Both the position numbers and the translations under genes were made by a program. The notes under the pieces were generated by a model. It saw only the letters and a program-made list of their open reading frames with translations, made no database searches and was not told the DNA's origin. A DNA stretch of 18,460 nt from an uncultured Cytophagaceae bacterium (GTDB taxonomy: Bacteria > Bacteroidota > Bacteroidia > Cytophagales > Microscillaceae): the NCBI GenBank assembly GCA_937899305.1, contig CALDJV010000623.1:1-18460 (forward strand), written 5' to 3'. Shown here piece after piece: positions 6,972-15,004 of the stretch; within the stretch, counting starts at the first letter, position 1, and the number at the start of each line of letters is the position of its first letter.

Positions 6972-9251
6972 CTAGTCAATGAGCTCAAAAGTAGCTTCTT
7001 TCAGGTCAGCCGAGTTGGTTCCTACGAAAATTTTGAATTGACCAGCTTCGGCCCCAAAGGACATGTCCTTGCGGTAAAACGAAAAGTCCTTGACGGTGAG
7101 TTGAAATTCTACTTTTTTGCGCTCTCCTGGTTTCAACATGATTTTCTTAAACCCTTTCAGTTCTTTTACCGGACGAGTGACGCTACCAATTAAGTCTCTG
7201 GTATAAAGCTGTACCACTTCCTCCCCGGCTCGCTTGCCGGTATTTTTCACTTCAACAGAAAGTGTCAGGGTTTCGCTCATTTTCATACGCTTCTTATCCA
7301 GTACTACTGGTCCATATTTGAAGGTGGTATAGCTCAATCCATAACCAAAAGGATACAAAGGACTGTTGGGTACATCGCGATATTTCGAAAGGTATACTCG
7401 TTGGCTTTTGTGCTCTTTGTAATCCCCTTTGTAGAGTCGCCCGGTATGCTTGTAGTTGTAATAAATCGGAATTTGTCCTACGTTTCGTGGAAAAGTGACC
7501 GGAAGTTTGCCCGAAGGGTTATAATCACCAAACAATACTTCAGCAATGGCATTTCCAGTTTGGGTACCCAAAGTCCAGGTTTCCAAAATGGCTGGAATGT
7601 TTTTGTCTTCCCAGCTCAAGCACATCGCTCGTCCGTTGGTCAATAACAACACAATGGGTTTACCTGTAGCATGAATCGCTTTCAATAGATCCAACTGCAC
7701 GCCTGGCAAACCAATATTGGTGCGAGAAGCCGCTTCTCCATTCATTACGGCACTTTCTCCCAAGGTCATTACCACTACTTCAGCTTTTTTGGCCGCGCTG
7801 ATGGCTTCAGCAAACTTGGCTTTAGAATCTGAATAAAAATCACACCCTTGAGCTACATATATTTTGGTTTTTTTACTCACCTTTTTCTGAATTCCTTCCA
7901 GAATAGATACCGACTCGTTGGGGTGCGCAAAAAACGACCAGGTTCCATTCAATTCCTGTTTGTTTTTGGCCAATGGCCCAATGAGGGCAATGCTTGCGAC
8001 GTCTTTTTTAAGCGGCAAAAGCTGATTTTTATTTTTCAGCAACACCATACACCGTTTGGCAATATCCAGGGCTCCATCCAGGTGTTTTTTAGACATCACC
8101 ACCTTTTTTTCTCTATCCGCATTGAGGTATTTGTAGGGATCATCAAACAAACCCAACTTGTGTTTGAGTTTCAATACCCTTTTTACTGACTCGTCAAGCA
8201 ATTTGGTGTTCACTTTGCCCGATTTGATCAAGCCAGGCAATACATCACGGTACAAGTTGGCTTCCATGTCCATGTCGGTCCCCGCCTCGATGGCCATTTT
8301 GGTCACCGCCTTGTTCGAGCCACCTACCCCGTGTACTTTCATCTCCAAGATGGACTGCCAATCGGATACGACCATTCCTTTAAATCCCCACTCTTTTCTT
8401 AGTACCTGATTGAGCAAAAAGTCATTTCCAGTAGCGGGTACCCCGTTCAATTCATTGAAAGAAGTCATCAAGGTGGCTACTCCAGCATCCACCGCTGCTT
8501 TGTAAGGAGGCAGGTAAATTTCACGTAACATACGCTCTGACATATCTACTGTGTTGTATTCACGCCCTCCGTGTGGCGCACCATAAGCGGCAAAGTGTTT
8601 GACACAAGCCGCTAAGGTATGAGGGGCGGTCAAATCATTACCCTGAAACCCTCTTACTCGAGCTGCGGCCACCAAAGAACCCAAATAAGGATCTTCACCC
8701 GCGCCTTCAGCAATTCTGCCCCAGCGAGGATCTCGGGTAATGTCTACCATAGGAGCAAAGTTGAAGTTGATGCCTACTGCAGTAGCTTCAGCAGCAGCTA
8801 TTTGGGAAGAACGCTCTACCACGTTCATGTCCCAACTGGCCGCTTCGGCCAATGGAATCGGAAGCACAGTACGAAAACCGTGGATAATATCGGCCCCAAA
8901 CAACAAAGGAATCTTGAGACGTGATTCTTCTAAGGCTATTTTTTGAAGCCTCTTCAGGTAAGCAGTACCATGGGTATTAAAAATGCCCGTGATTTTACCC
9001 TGACGAATCAGGTTGTCAAACTTTTTAGAAGGCTTTGTGTTGACCAACGGGCCCGTATTAAACAAATCGCCTACATTGAGCGAAAGCTGTCCGGCTTTTT
9101 CCTGGAGCGTCATTTTATCAAGAAGCTGTTCTACTTTTTCATCTATAGACAACTCGTTGTTATTGGGTACAAACGCATTTTGCGCTTGGGCATTGATCAC
9201 GCTCAGGCTAAGCCCAAATAACAATGGTAACCAGAGATTTATAAATTTCAC
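6972..9251 (-). CDS. bglX: Glycoside hydrolase family 3 beta-glucosidase (BglX-like), periplasmic
   Basis: A 759-residue enzyme with a signal peptide (about 1-23, LLFGLSLSVINAQA). The GH3 N-terminal barrel has the motifs RWGRIAEGAGEDPYL (176-190), KHFAAYG (218-224) and GGREYNTVDMS (228-238). VVSDW (294-298) holds the nucleophile Asp297. The C-terminal domain has GESAVMNGEAASR (498-510) with Glu506 near the active site, GDYNPSGKLPVTFPR (575-589) and YPFGYGLSYTTF (633-644), followed by a fibronectin III-like domain (about 662-745). The length matches BglX-type beta-glucosidases. It should remove terminal beta-glucosyl (or other beta-linked) residues from oligosaccharides brought in by SusC/D. 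The start codon is GTG (9251-9249); an in-frame TAA lies a few codons upstream with no ATG between, so GTG is the best start. It lies 422 bp after susD. Confidence 0.93.
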   Translation of the reverse strand: MKFINLWLPLLFGLSLSVINAQAQNAFVPNNNELSIDEKVEQLLDKMTLQEKAGQLSLNVGDLFNTGPLVNTKPSKKFDNLIRQGKITGIFNTHGTAYLKRLQKIALEESRLKIPLLFGADIIHGFRTVLPIPLAEAASWDMNVVERSSQIAAAEATAVGINFNFAPMVDITRDPRWGRIAEGAGEDPYLGSLVAAARVRGFQGNDLTAPHTLAACVKHFAAYGAPHGGREYNTVDMSERMLREIYLPPYKAAVDAGVATLMTSFNELNGVPATGNDFLLNQVLRKEWGFKGMVVSDWQSILEMKVHGVGGSNKAVTKMAIEAGTDMDMEANLYRDVLPGLIKSGKVNTKLLDESVKRVLKLKHKLGLFDDPYKYLNADREKKVVMSKKHLDGALDIAKRCMVLLKNKNQLLPLKKDVASIALIGPLAKNKQELNGTWSFFAHPNESVSILEGIQKKVSKKTKIYVAQGCDFYSDSKAKFAEAISAAKKAEVVVMTLGESAVMNGEAASRTNIGLPGVQLDLLKAIHATGKPIVLLLTNGRAMCLSWEDKNIPAILETWTLGTQTGNAIAEVLFGDYNPSGKLPVTFPRNVGQIPIYYNYKHTGRLYKGDYKEHKSQRVYLSKYRDVPNSPLYPFGYGLSYTTFKYGPVVLDKKRMKMSETLTLSVEVKNTGKRAGEEVVQLYTRDLIGSVTRPVKELKGFKKIMLKPGERKKVEFQLTVKDFSFYRKDMSFGAEAGQFKIFVGTNSADLKEATFELID

Positions 9252-9379
9252 GATGATGGTATATTAAATGTTAAGATTGTTTGTGTCTTTAATCTATACT
9301 TCGCGGCTATTTCCACAAGGGATTGTGTAATATTCAGGAAATCGCACGCTTTACTTGCTAGTGATGAGTGATTTAACGA

Positions 9380-9415
9380 CTTCAGTTGGCATCCATTATA
9401 ATGGTATGACTGAAG
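9380..9415. repeat. Bulged hairpin enclosing a 12-bp perfect palindrome
   Basis: The outer stem CTTCAGT (9380-9386) pairs with ACTGAAG (9409-9415). The inner stem CAT/ATG continues, after a one-base bulge, into the perfect palindrome CCATTATAATGG (9393-9404). It has no T-tract, so a plain intrinsic terminator is unlikely. It may be an RNA processing or stability element inside the locus transcript, or a dimer binding site on DNA. Confidence 0.45.
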
Positions 9416-9454
9416 CCAAAAATATGATTATAAAAAAGTTTGTGGTTAGTAATA

Positions 9455-9486
9455 AGACCTGACAAGTTTCAAGACCTGCCAGGTCT
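9455..9486. repeat. Intergenic hairpin repeat, copy 3
   Basis: AGACCTG (9455-9461) pairs with CAGGTCT (9480-9486), followed inward by one A-C mismatch and a CA/TG pair. The loop region contains AAGTTTCAAG, similar to the AAGTTTTTAG loop of the copy at 4628-4660. It is the most degenerate of the three copies. Confidence 0.5.
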
Positions 9487-9673
9487 AGTGCTCTGTCAAG
9501 GCTATATTTTAGAATGTATACCGCAAAAATGTTTACATATTTTCGTTGCAAAAAAATCGCGTAGCTATGGGTATGCTCATTTTTTGCGCCTCAATCTGTT
9601 GCCATTTTTATCGGCATCTTATCCTAAATACAACCGTTGACAAAACACTAGGATGTTATAACAAGGCTAATAA

Positions 9674-11197
9674 TTAATAACCAGGATTTTGTACCAAGGT
9701 ACCATTGGTTACATCAATTTGAGACTGAGGAATGGGAAACAACTCGTGCACCCCATCGGTAAAACTTACCCCAGTGCTACGCATCACATTACCTACGGTG
9801 CCCCAACGTACCAAATCAAAGAAACGATGTCCTTCTAGGGCCAACTCTACCCTTCTCTCGTGGTAAATCGCATTGAGTAAATTAGTACCAGTAGCAGTTA
9901 CATCCGGCAATACAGTATTGTCTCCACCTCGAGCGCGCGCTCTTACTTGGTTGAGCGAAATACGGGCTCCACCTTCGTTTCCATTGTGATAGGCAGCTTC
10001 AGCGTGCATCAATAAGATATCGGCATATCGCAAAATACGATCGTTGCCTGGACCATTAAGATGTTCGTTTTCACCAGTAGGTACCTCAGCCATATCAATG
10101 AAAAACTTACGGGAAGCATAATTGTAAGATGGATCCAATGCAGTAGGATCGTATACTCCCCAATCGCCTACTACATCGCCAGCCTGTACTATGGTAGCCG
10201 CCAAACGTGGGTCACCAGTTTCAAACTCATCTACCAAGCTTTGAGTAGGTATTACAAATCCCCAACCATTGAAAGGCCCTCGGCTTCGGGTAAATACATT
10301 GCTTACGTTGCCTTCGCCCAACCAGGGAGCCCCCCAGTCACCATTGGTTCCCGAACGATATTGGATTTCAAATACTGACCCTGAACCGTTTTCACCAGTT
10401 TGTTTAAAGATATTACTGTAGTCAGGATCCAGGCTGTATTGGCCAGAATTGATAATGGTATTGGCTACCGCTTCAGCTTCGGCCCATTTTTTCTGAAACA
10501 AAAGTGATTTCAACAAGTAACCATTGGCTGCTCCTTTGGTAGCTCGGCCCAAGTCACCACTGGCATATTGGCCCTTTTCGGGCAACACACTGGCCGCTTC
10601 GGTCAAGTCTTTCTCAATTTGAGCCCAACATTCTTCTTTGCTGTTTCTAGTCAAGTTGTATTCACTGGTTTTGAGGGGGCCGGTAATCAAAGGTACTCCA
10701 CCAAATTTAATGACCAATTCATAGTAATAGTACCCCCGCAAAAATTTTGCTTCGGCCAAGATTCTATTTTTTAGGTCTTCGTTCATCTCAATCGCGGGTA
10801 CTTTTTCCAATACCAGATTGCAACGATAAATTCCAGTATACTTGGTTGCCCACTCACCTTCTACGTTTCCATTATTGGCACTGGCCGTAAAGGTAGCCAA
10901 TTGGAGAAAAGGGGGCTGGTCGTTGTCCCCCGAACCACCCTTGTCGGCATTGTCAGACACTATTTCGCCAAACAACCAACGAAAGTGCCAGTCTCCCCGA
11001 CCATACACAATGTACCATTGTAAAGGGTCATAAGAGGCATTGATGGCCGCAATGGCATCCGATTCGGTTTTGTAAAAGGTGGTTTCTACTACTTGGTCTA
11101 ATGGTTGACGATCCAAGAATTTGTCGGCGCAGGCATTAAGGGTCAACAACCCCAAAACCAGCCCCAAAGTCGTTATATATCTATTAATAATTTTCAT
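9674..11197 (-). CDS. SusD/RagB-family outer-membrane glycan-binding lipoprotein
   Basis: A 507-residue protein with a lipoprotein signal ending in LNAC (Cys23), then ADKFLDRQPLDQVVETTFYKTESDAIAAINASYD, the characteristic SusD N-terminus. Later family features are LRGYYYYELVIKFGGVPLITGP (about 153-174), the RNSKEECWAQIEKDL region, RYADILLMHAEAAYHNG, ARARG and a C-terminal ERRVELALEGHRFFDLVRWG followed by LFPIPQSQID. It forms the lid of the SusC transporter at the cell surface and captures oligosaccharides. It lies 219 bp downstream of susC on the same strand. The glycan cannot be named from the sequence; the neighbouring GH3 and GH-A genes suggest a beta-linked glucan or similar polymer. Confidence 0.95.
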   Translation of the reverse strand: MKIINRYITTLGLVLGLLTLNACADKFLDRQPLDQVVETTFYKTESDAIAAINASYDPLQWYIVYGRGDWHFRWLFGEIVSDNADKGGSGDNDQPPFLQLATFTASANNGNVEGEWATKYTGIYRCNLVLEKVPAIEMNEDLKNRILAEAKFLRGYYYYELVIKFGGVPLITGPLKTSEYNLTRNSKEECWAQIEKDLTEAASVLPEKGQYASGDLGRATKGAANGYLLKSLLFQKKWAEAEAVANTIINSGQYSLDPDYSNIFKQTGENGSGSVFEIQYRSGTNGDWGAPWLGEGNVSNVFTRSRGPFNGWGFVIPTQSLVDEFETGDPRLAATIVQAGDVVGDWGVYDPTALDPSYNYASRKFFIDMAEVPTGENEHLNGPGNDRILRYADILLMHAEAAYHNGNEGGARISLNQVRARARGGDNTVLPDVTATGTNLLNAIYHERRVELALEGHRFFDLVRWGTVGNVMRSTGVSFTDGVHELFPIPQSQIDVTNGTLVQNPGY

Positions 11198-11281
11198 TGT
11201 AATTTCGTTTTTTAAGGGTTAGAAGTCATTCGTGAAAAATAAACTTTCATTTTGATTTCAAGTTCAGGGTTTGCTCTGGTC

Positions 11282-11302
11282 CACAGTCGATAGTCCATAG
11301 TC
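11282..11302. repeat. Heptamer tandem repeat between susC and susD
   Basis: Three consecutive 7-mers, CACAGTC, GATAGTC and CATAGTC (consensus nAtAGTC), followed by decayed units AATGGCT and AATAGTA. It is a short tandem repeat in the 219-bp susC-susD spacer (11198-11416). The rest of the spacer has only a weak stem (TTGC 11327-11330 with GCAA 11355-11358 around CATT/AATG) and no visible gene. Confidence 0.45.
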
Positions 11303-11416
11303 AATGGCTAATAGTATTGTACCGCTTTGCGTAGCCATTTAACAATGAGGCGGAGCAATAACACAATAGTCGAAGATTTTGAGCAACCCAGTGATCATTT
11401 TTCCGTTTTTTGGCAT

Positions 11417-14400
11417 TTAGAAAGTCACACTCAATCCAGTGATGAACATTCTTGCCTGAGGATAAAAACCTCGGTCGATCCCCAAATCGAGTACGCCATC
11501 TGCTCCGGCACCGATTTCTGGGTCTAACCCCTTGTATTTGGTAATGGTAAATAAGTTTTGGGCCGCAATGTATACGCGCAGTTTGCTTACTTTGACTTTG
11601 CTCAACGCCGAGGCAGGTAAGGTGTAACCAATCTGGAGGTTTTTGAGGCGCAAATAAGAACCGTCATCCACAAAACGATCTGAAATTCGGGCATTTTGAT
11701 TGGGATCACTGGCGGTAAGGCGAGGCTCGGTGTTGGTAGACCCTTGGCCATTCCAATACCCAAGGCGGCTTGCCAAGCGATTGGTCGTACTGAAATCGTA
11801 ACGAATTACTGCATTGAATATATCGTTGCCTTGAACTCCCTGCAAAAACAGGCTCAGGTCAAAGTTTTTGTAACTGGCCCCCGCGGTAATCCCATAGGTA
11901 AAGTTAGGAGTAGGATTACCAATGAAAGTGCGGTCATCGTCGTTGATCACACCGTCACCATTCAAATCTCTGAACTTGATATCACCAGGAGCAGTACCTG
12001 CATTCTGAAAGGCGTGAGCATCAATTTCGGATTGGGTCTGAAAAAGCCCATCGGTTACCCAACCGTAAAAAGAAGCCACTGGACGACCTACCTCGGTACG
12101 CGTAATGAGCCCACCACCAGTACCATACTCTCCGCTTGAAATCGGGGTATTTCCATTACCCAATCCAGTCACGGTGTTGTTGATAAAGGCCATGTTAAAT
12201 CCAATGTTGTATTTAAAGTCACCTTCTCTTTTGCGGTACTCCAGCATCAGTTCTACCCCTTTGTTTTCTACCGAACCAGCGTTTACAAATGGTGCCCCAG
12301 CTCCTACATGAAGCGGAATCGGTACCACTACCAACATGTCTTCGGTATTTTTTTGATAGTAATCTACACTAAACATCAAGCGGTCTTGCATAAAGCCCAT
12401 ATCTACTCCGATATCGATTTGGGTGCTGGTCTCCCATTTCAAATCAGGATTGCTCGCCACTACAGGTGCGGCCCCATTGCTCAATGTTTGTCCACTACCC
12501 AAGGTGTAGTTCAGCCCATTGGCAATGGCTGAAGTAAATCCGTAGTTAGAAATTTGTTGGTTTCCGTTTTGTCCCCAGCTTGCTCTCAGTTTCAAGAAGT
12601 TCAGGAAGTCGAAGTTTTTCATAAAACCTTCCTCAGATACTACCCAACCCACCGAGAATGAAGGGAAGACAGCGTAACGGTTATTGGGGCCAAATCTAGA
12701 AGAACCATCAGCCCGTACAGTAGCCGAAAACAAGTACTTATTGGCAAAGGTATAGTTGACCCGTCCATAATAAGAAAACAACGCCGATTCGCTGGCTGAT
12801 CCAGTAGCCGTTTGGTTTTCTCCATCCTGCGATGCATTCAAAAAGGCATTGGCGGGGTCATTGGTGGCCAAGTTATTTCTTACTCCTCCCAGGTTTCTAA
12901 AATTAAATTCCTGCGCACTCATTCCACCTACCAAATTCAGGGAATGTTTTCCAAAAGTTTTATTGTAGCTCAGGTTATTTTCCACGATCCAGTTGTACCA
13001 GAGGTTAATGGCTTTGTTTACTGAATTTACATCCAACCTTTCGTGGGGCATGCCCAAGTCATATGATGGGAAAAACTTATCGCTGGTTCCATAAGTCATA
13101 TCAAGTCCCAAGCTTACCTTGAATTTGAGTCCATCAATGATTTCGTACTGACCAAAAAGGCTTCCCAAAATGCGATCCGACATCCAAAGATCACTCGCCA
13201 GGGCAATCTGATTGGCGGGATTTTTTATATCGGTTTGTGCGTAAGTCGAGGCAGCAAAAGTTCCGTCGGCGTTTCGTACCGGAGTTACAGGATCCATATT
13301 GATGGCACGCATCAAAGGAGAATTGAATTCATCGTTCTCAGCCAGGTTTCTTTTATCCAAATGAATCAGGTTCAGTGTATTGCCTACGCTTATTCTTTTG
13401 TTCAATTGGTGATTAGAATTGAAACGAAAACTCATTCTTTTGAATCGGCTTTTGTCTCGGCCTATGATTCCATCTTGTTGGAAGTAATTTCCGCTCAGGC
13501 TGTATACCGATTTGGCGTTTCCTCCAGTAAGCGAAATCTGATGATTTTGAATGGGGGCATTTCTTTCGAAAATGGCTTCTTGCCAGTCAGTACCCTCTCC
13601 AAGTGCCGCTGGGTTTGAGAATTCAGGATCGTCAGACCGCATCACGTTCGAAAGCGTCGCGTATTCCGAAGCATTCAATAAATCTAATTTTCGGATGGGG
13701 CTTTGTACACCATAGTACATATCGTAGTTCACGGTCAGTTTTTGGTTGTTCTTCCCTTTCTTGGTAGTAATCAACACTACTCCGTTGGCGGCTCTTGAAC
13801 CGTAAATGGCCGCTGATGCCGCATCTTTCAGCACACTGATGGTCTCGATATCGCTCGGGTTCAAAAAGTCCATCCCTTCTACTGGTATTCCATCTACTAC
13901 ATACAATGGATCACTGTTGTTTACAGTACCGATTCCTCGGATCCGCACATTGAGTCCACTACCGGGTGCTCCTGAGTTTTGAGCTACCTGAATTCCAGCC
14001 GCTCTCCCTTGCAGGGCTTGTTCTACCCGGAGCGAAGGTGTATTGGTAATCTCCTTGGCACTAATGGTAGATACCGATCCGGTAATTTCACTGCGTTTTT
14101 GGGTTCCATAGCCCACTACCACTACTTGCTCCAGACTTTTGCTGTCTTCTTTGAGCGTTACCGTAATGGAGGTTTGGCTTCCTACGCTTATTTCCTGAGA
14201 TACGTAACCAATGGACGAAAATACCAGGATTGCGTTTTTGGGAACTCCTACCACCTGAAACTCACCTGTTCCGGTGGTTACCGTACCAATGCTGGTATTC
14301 CCTTTGACATAAATATTGACTCCAGGAATCCCCTCACCATCTGGTGAAGCTACTTTCCCGCTAATGGTAGTTGACTGGGCAAATATGGGAGAACCAAGGC

Positions 14401-14491
14401 CCAGAAGTACGCCCAACAGGATAAACCGCATCCATTGGGTAGGCAAAGCAAGTAATTTTGCTTTTGGTTTAAAATCGTGTGTAATACTCAT
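11417..14491 (-). CDS. SusC/RagA-family TonB-dependent outer-membrane transporter
   Basis: A 1024-residue protein. An N-terminal signal (FILLGVLLGLGSPIFAQ, to about 39) precedes a carboxypeptidase D regulatory-like domain (TTISGKVASPDGEGIPGVNI, about 41-115). Next comes the TonB-box-like segment LEQVVVVGYGTQKR (120-133) and a plug domain with VEQALQGRAAGIQV, VRIRGIGT, DPLYVVDGIPV and the SusC signature SVLKDAASAAIYGSRAANGVVLITTK (219-244). The remainder is a beta-barrel ending in aromatic FITGLSVTF. It imports oligosaccharides across the outer membrane using TonB energy and pairs with the SusD protein encoded downstream. It is the first gene of the operon, with a 513-bp upstream region holding candidate regulatory repeats. 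Confidence 0.96.
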   Translation of the reverse strand: MSITHDFKPKAKLLALPTQWMRFILLGVLLGLGSPIFAQSTTISGKVASPDGEGIPGVNIYVKGNTSIGTVTTGTGEFQVVGVPKNAILVFSSIGYVSQEISVGSQTSITVTLKEDSKSLEQVVVVGYGTQKRSEITGSVSTISAKEITNTPSLRVEQALQGRAAGIQVAQNSGAPGSGLNVRIRGIGTVNNSDPLYVVDGIPVEGMDFLNPSDIETISVLKDAASAAIYGSRAANGVVLITTKKGKNNQKLTVNYDMYYGVQSPIRKLDLLNASEYATLSNVMRSDDPEFSNPAALGEGTDWQEAIFERNAPIQNHQISLTGGNAKSVYSLSGNYFQQDGIIGRDKSRFKRMSFRFNSNHQLNKRISVGNTLNLIHLDKRNLAENDEFNSPLMRAINMDPVTPVRNADGTFAASTYAQTDIKNPANQIALASDLWMSDRILGSLFGQYEIIDGLKFKVSLGLDMTYGTSDKFFPSYDLGMPHERLDVNSVNKAINLWYNWIVENNLSYNKTFGKHSLNLVGGMSAQEFNFRNLGGVRNNLATNDPANAFLNASQDGENQTATGSASESALFSYYGRVNYTFANKYLFSATVRADGSSRFGPNNRYAVFPSFSVGWVVSEEGFMKNFDFLNFLKLRASWGQNGNQQISNYGFTSAIANGLNYTLGSGQTLSNGAAPVVASNPDLKWETSTQIDIGVDMGFMQDRLMFSVDYYQKNTEDMLVVVPIPLHVGAGAPFVNAGSVENKGVELMLEYRKREGDFKYNIGFNMAFINNTVTGLGNGNTPISSGEYGTGGGLITRTEVGRPVASFYGWVTDGLFQTQSEIDAHAFQNAGTAPGDIKFRDLNGDGVINDDDRTFIGNPTPNFTYGITAGASYKNFDLSLFLQGVQGNDIFNAVIRYDFSTTNRLASRLGYWNGQGSTNTEPRLTASDPNQNARISDRFVDDGSYLRLKNLQIGYTLPASALSKVKVSKLRVYIAAQNLFTITKYKGLDPEIGAGADGVLDLGIDRGFYPQARMFITGLSVTF

Positions 14492-14579
14492 TGATTTAAT
14501 TTTTTTTAAAATCAGTAAAAGATTTTAGGGGGTTGTTTTAAATTGTATTATTCTAATCTTATAGTATTTATTTTTAACC

Positions 14580-14594
14580 ATACCATATAGGTAT
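14580..14594. promoter_or_regulatory. Short inverted repeat upstream of susC
   Basis: ATACC-ATATA-GGTAT is a 5-bp inverted repeat with a 5-base spacer, centred about 95 bp upstream of the susC start codon. The position is suitable for an operator or a promoter-proximal activator site. The short arms mean it could be chance. Confidence 0.25.
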
Positions 14595-14717
14595 CAAAAA
14601 AGTAAATAAACGCCACTTTCAGTGTTGGTCTTCTCAAATAAAATGAGGCGACTTTGACACTAACTTTGGCTGCTCTGTACAGTTAGCTTATGTCTAAATT
14701 GGAAAATTGTTTTGGCA

Positions 14718-14882
14718 TTTGCAAACCAGAAAGCATTGCTAAATCACTGATAAATAACTCCTTATATTTTGATTTTGCACTTTAAAAACAATGCGTTTTG
14801 CGTTAAAAAACAATGCTTGTACGCGACTTAAGGGGATTTTTGGAGAAAATTGCAAAAATTGGTTTGCACATAAAAAAAATGC
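14718..14882. repeat. Cluster of imperfect direct repeats TTTGC...AATGC
   Basis: Copy A at 14774-14794 (TTTGCACTTTAAAAACAATG + C) and copy B at 14797-14816 (TTTGCGTTAAAAAACAATGC) differ by one gap and about two bases. Copy C at 14863-14882 is TTTGCACATAAAAAAAATGC. A weak fourth copy, 14718-14739, begins TTTGCA and ends CATTGC. Starts of A, B and C are 23 and 66 bp apart, close to multiples of two helical turns. They lie about 230-390 bp upstream of susC. Confidence 0.45.
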
Positions 14883-15004
14883 ACTTTTAAAATGTTTTTT
14901 TAGAACATGTCAATAAAAGTTGGGGTTTATTGAATTTTTTCGCTCTAAAACTTCCTGTCGATAAACAAAATGAAAAGATGATATCTACATAGTACAATTC
15001 TTGA

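Larger units (their letters stand above)
9252..9673. other. Long susD-GH3 intergenic spacer with two hairpins
   Basis: This 422-bp gap is long for an operon. It contains a bulged hairpin (9380-9415) and a copy of the dispersed hairpin repeat (9455-9486). A plus-strand open frame at 9440-9640 runs across the repeat and shows no recognisable protein features. The gap could hold a secondary promoter for the GH3 gene or processing sites that lower enzyme expression relative to SusC/D. No promoter motif was clear enough to call. Confidence 0.5.
14492..15004. promoter_or_regulatory. Upstream region of susC
   Basis: A 513-bp AT-rich region between the stop of the 7TM sensor gene and susC. It should contain the main promoter of the utilisation operon. 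Two sets of candidate sites are visible: a short inverted repeat at 14580-14594 and a cluster of TTTGC...AATGC repeats at 14718-14882. No protein-coding frame with recognisable features was found and no strong terminator follows the sensor gene, so read-through from it is possible. Confidence 0.5.

Noticed and set aside
6854..6988. N-terminal extension of the CBM9-like lipoprotein
   Set aside because: It overlaps the GH3 stop, includes the dispersed hairpin repeat and would bury the lipoprotein signal; ATG 6853 restores a classical signal.
9440..9640. 66-codon plus-strand open frame in the susD-GH3 gap
   Set aside because: It runs through the hairpin repeat, has no domain or start context and lies opposite the operon direction; probably chance or repeat-derived.
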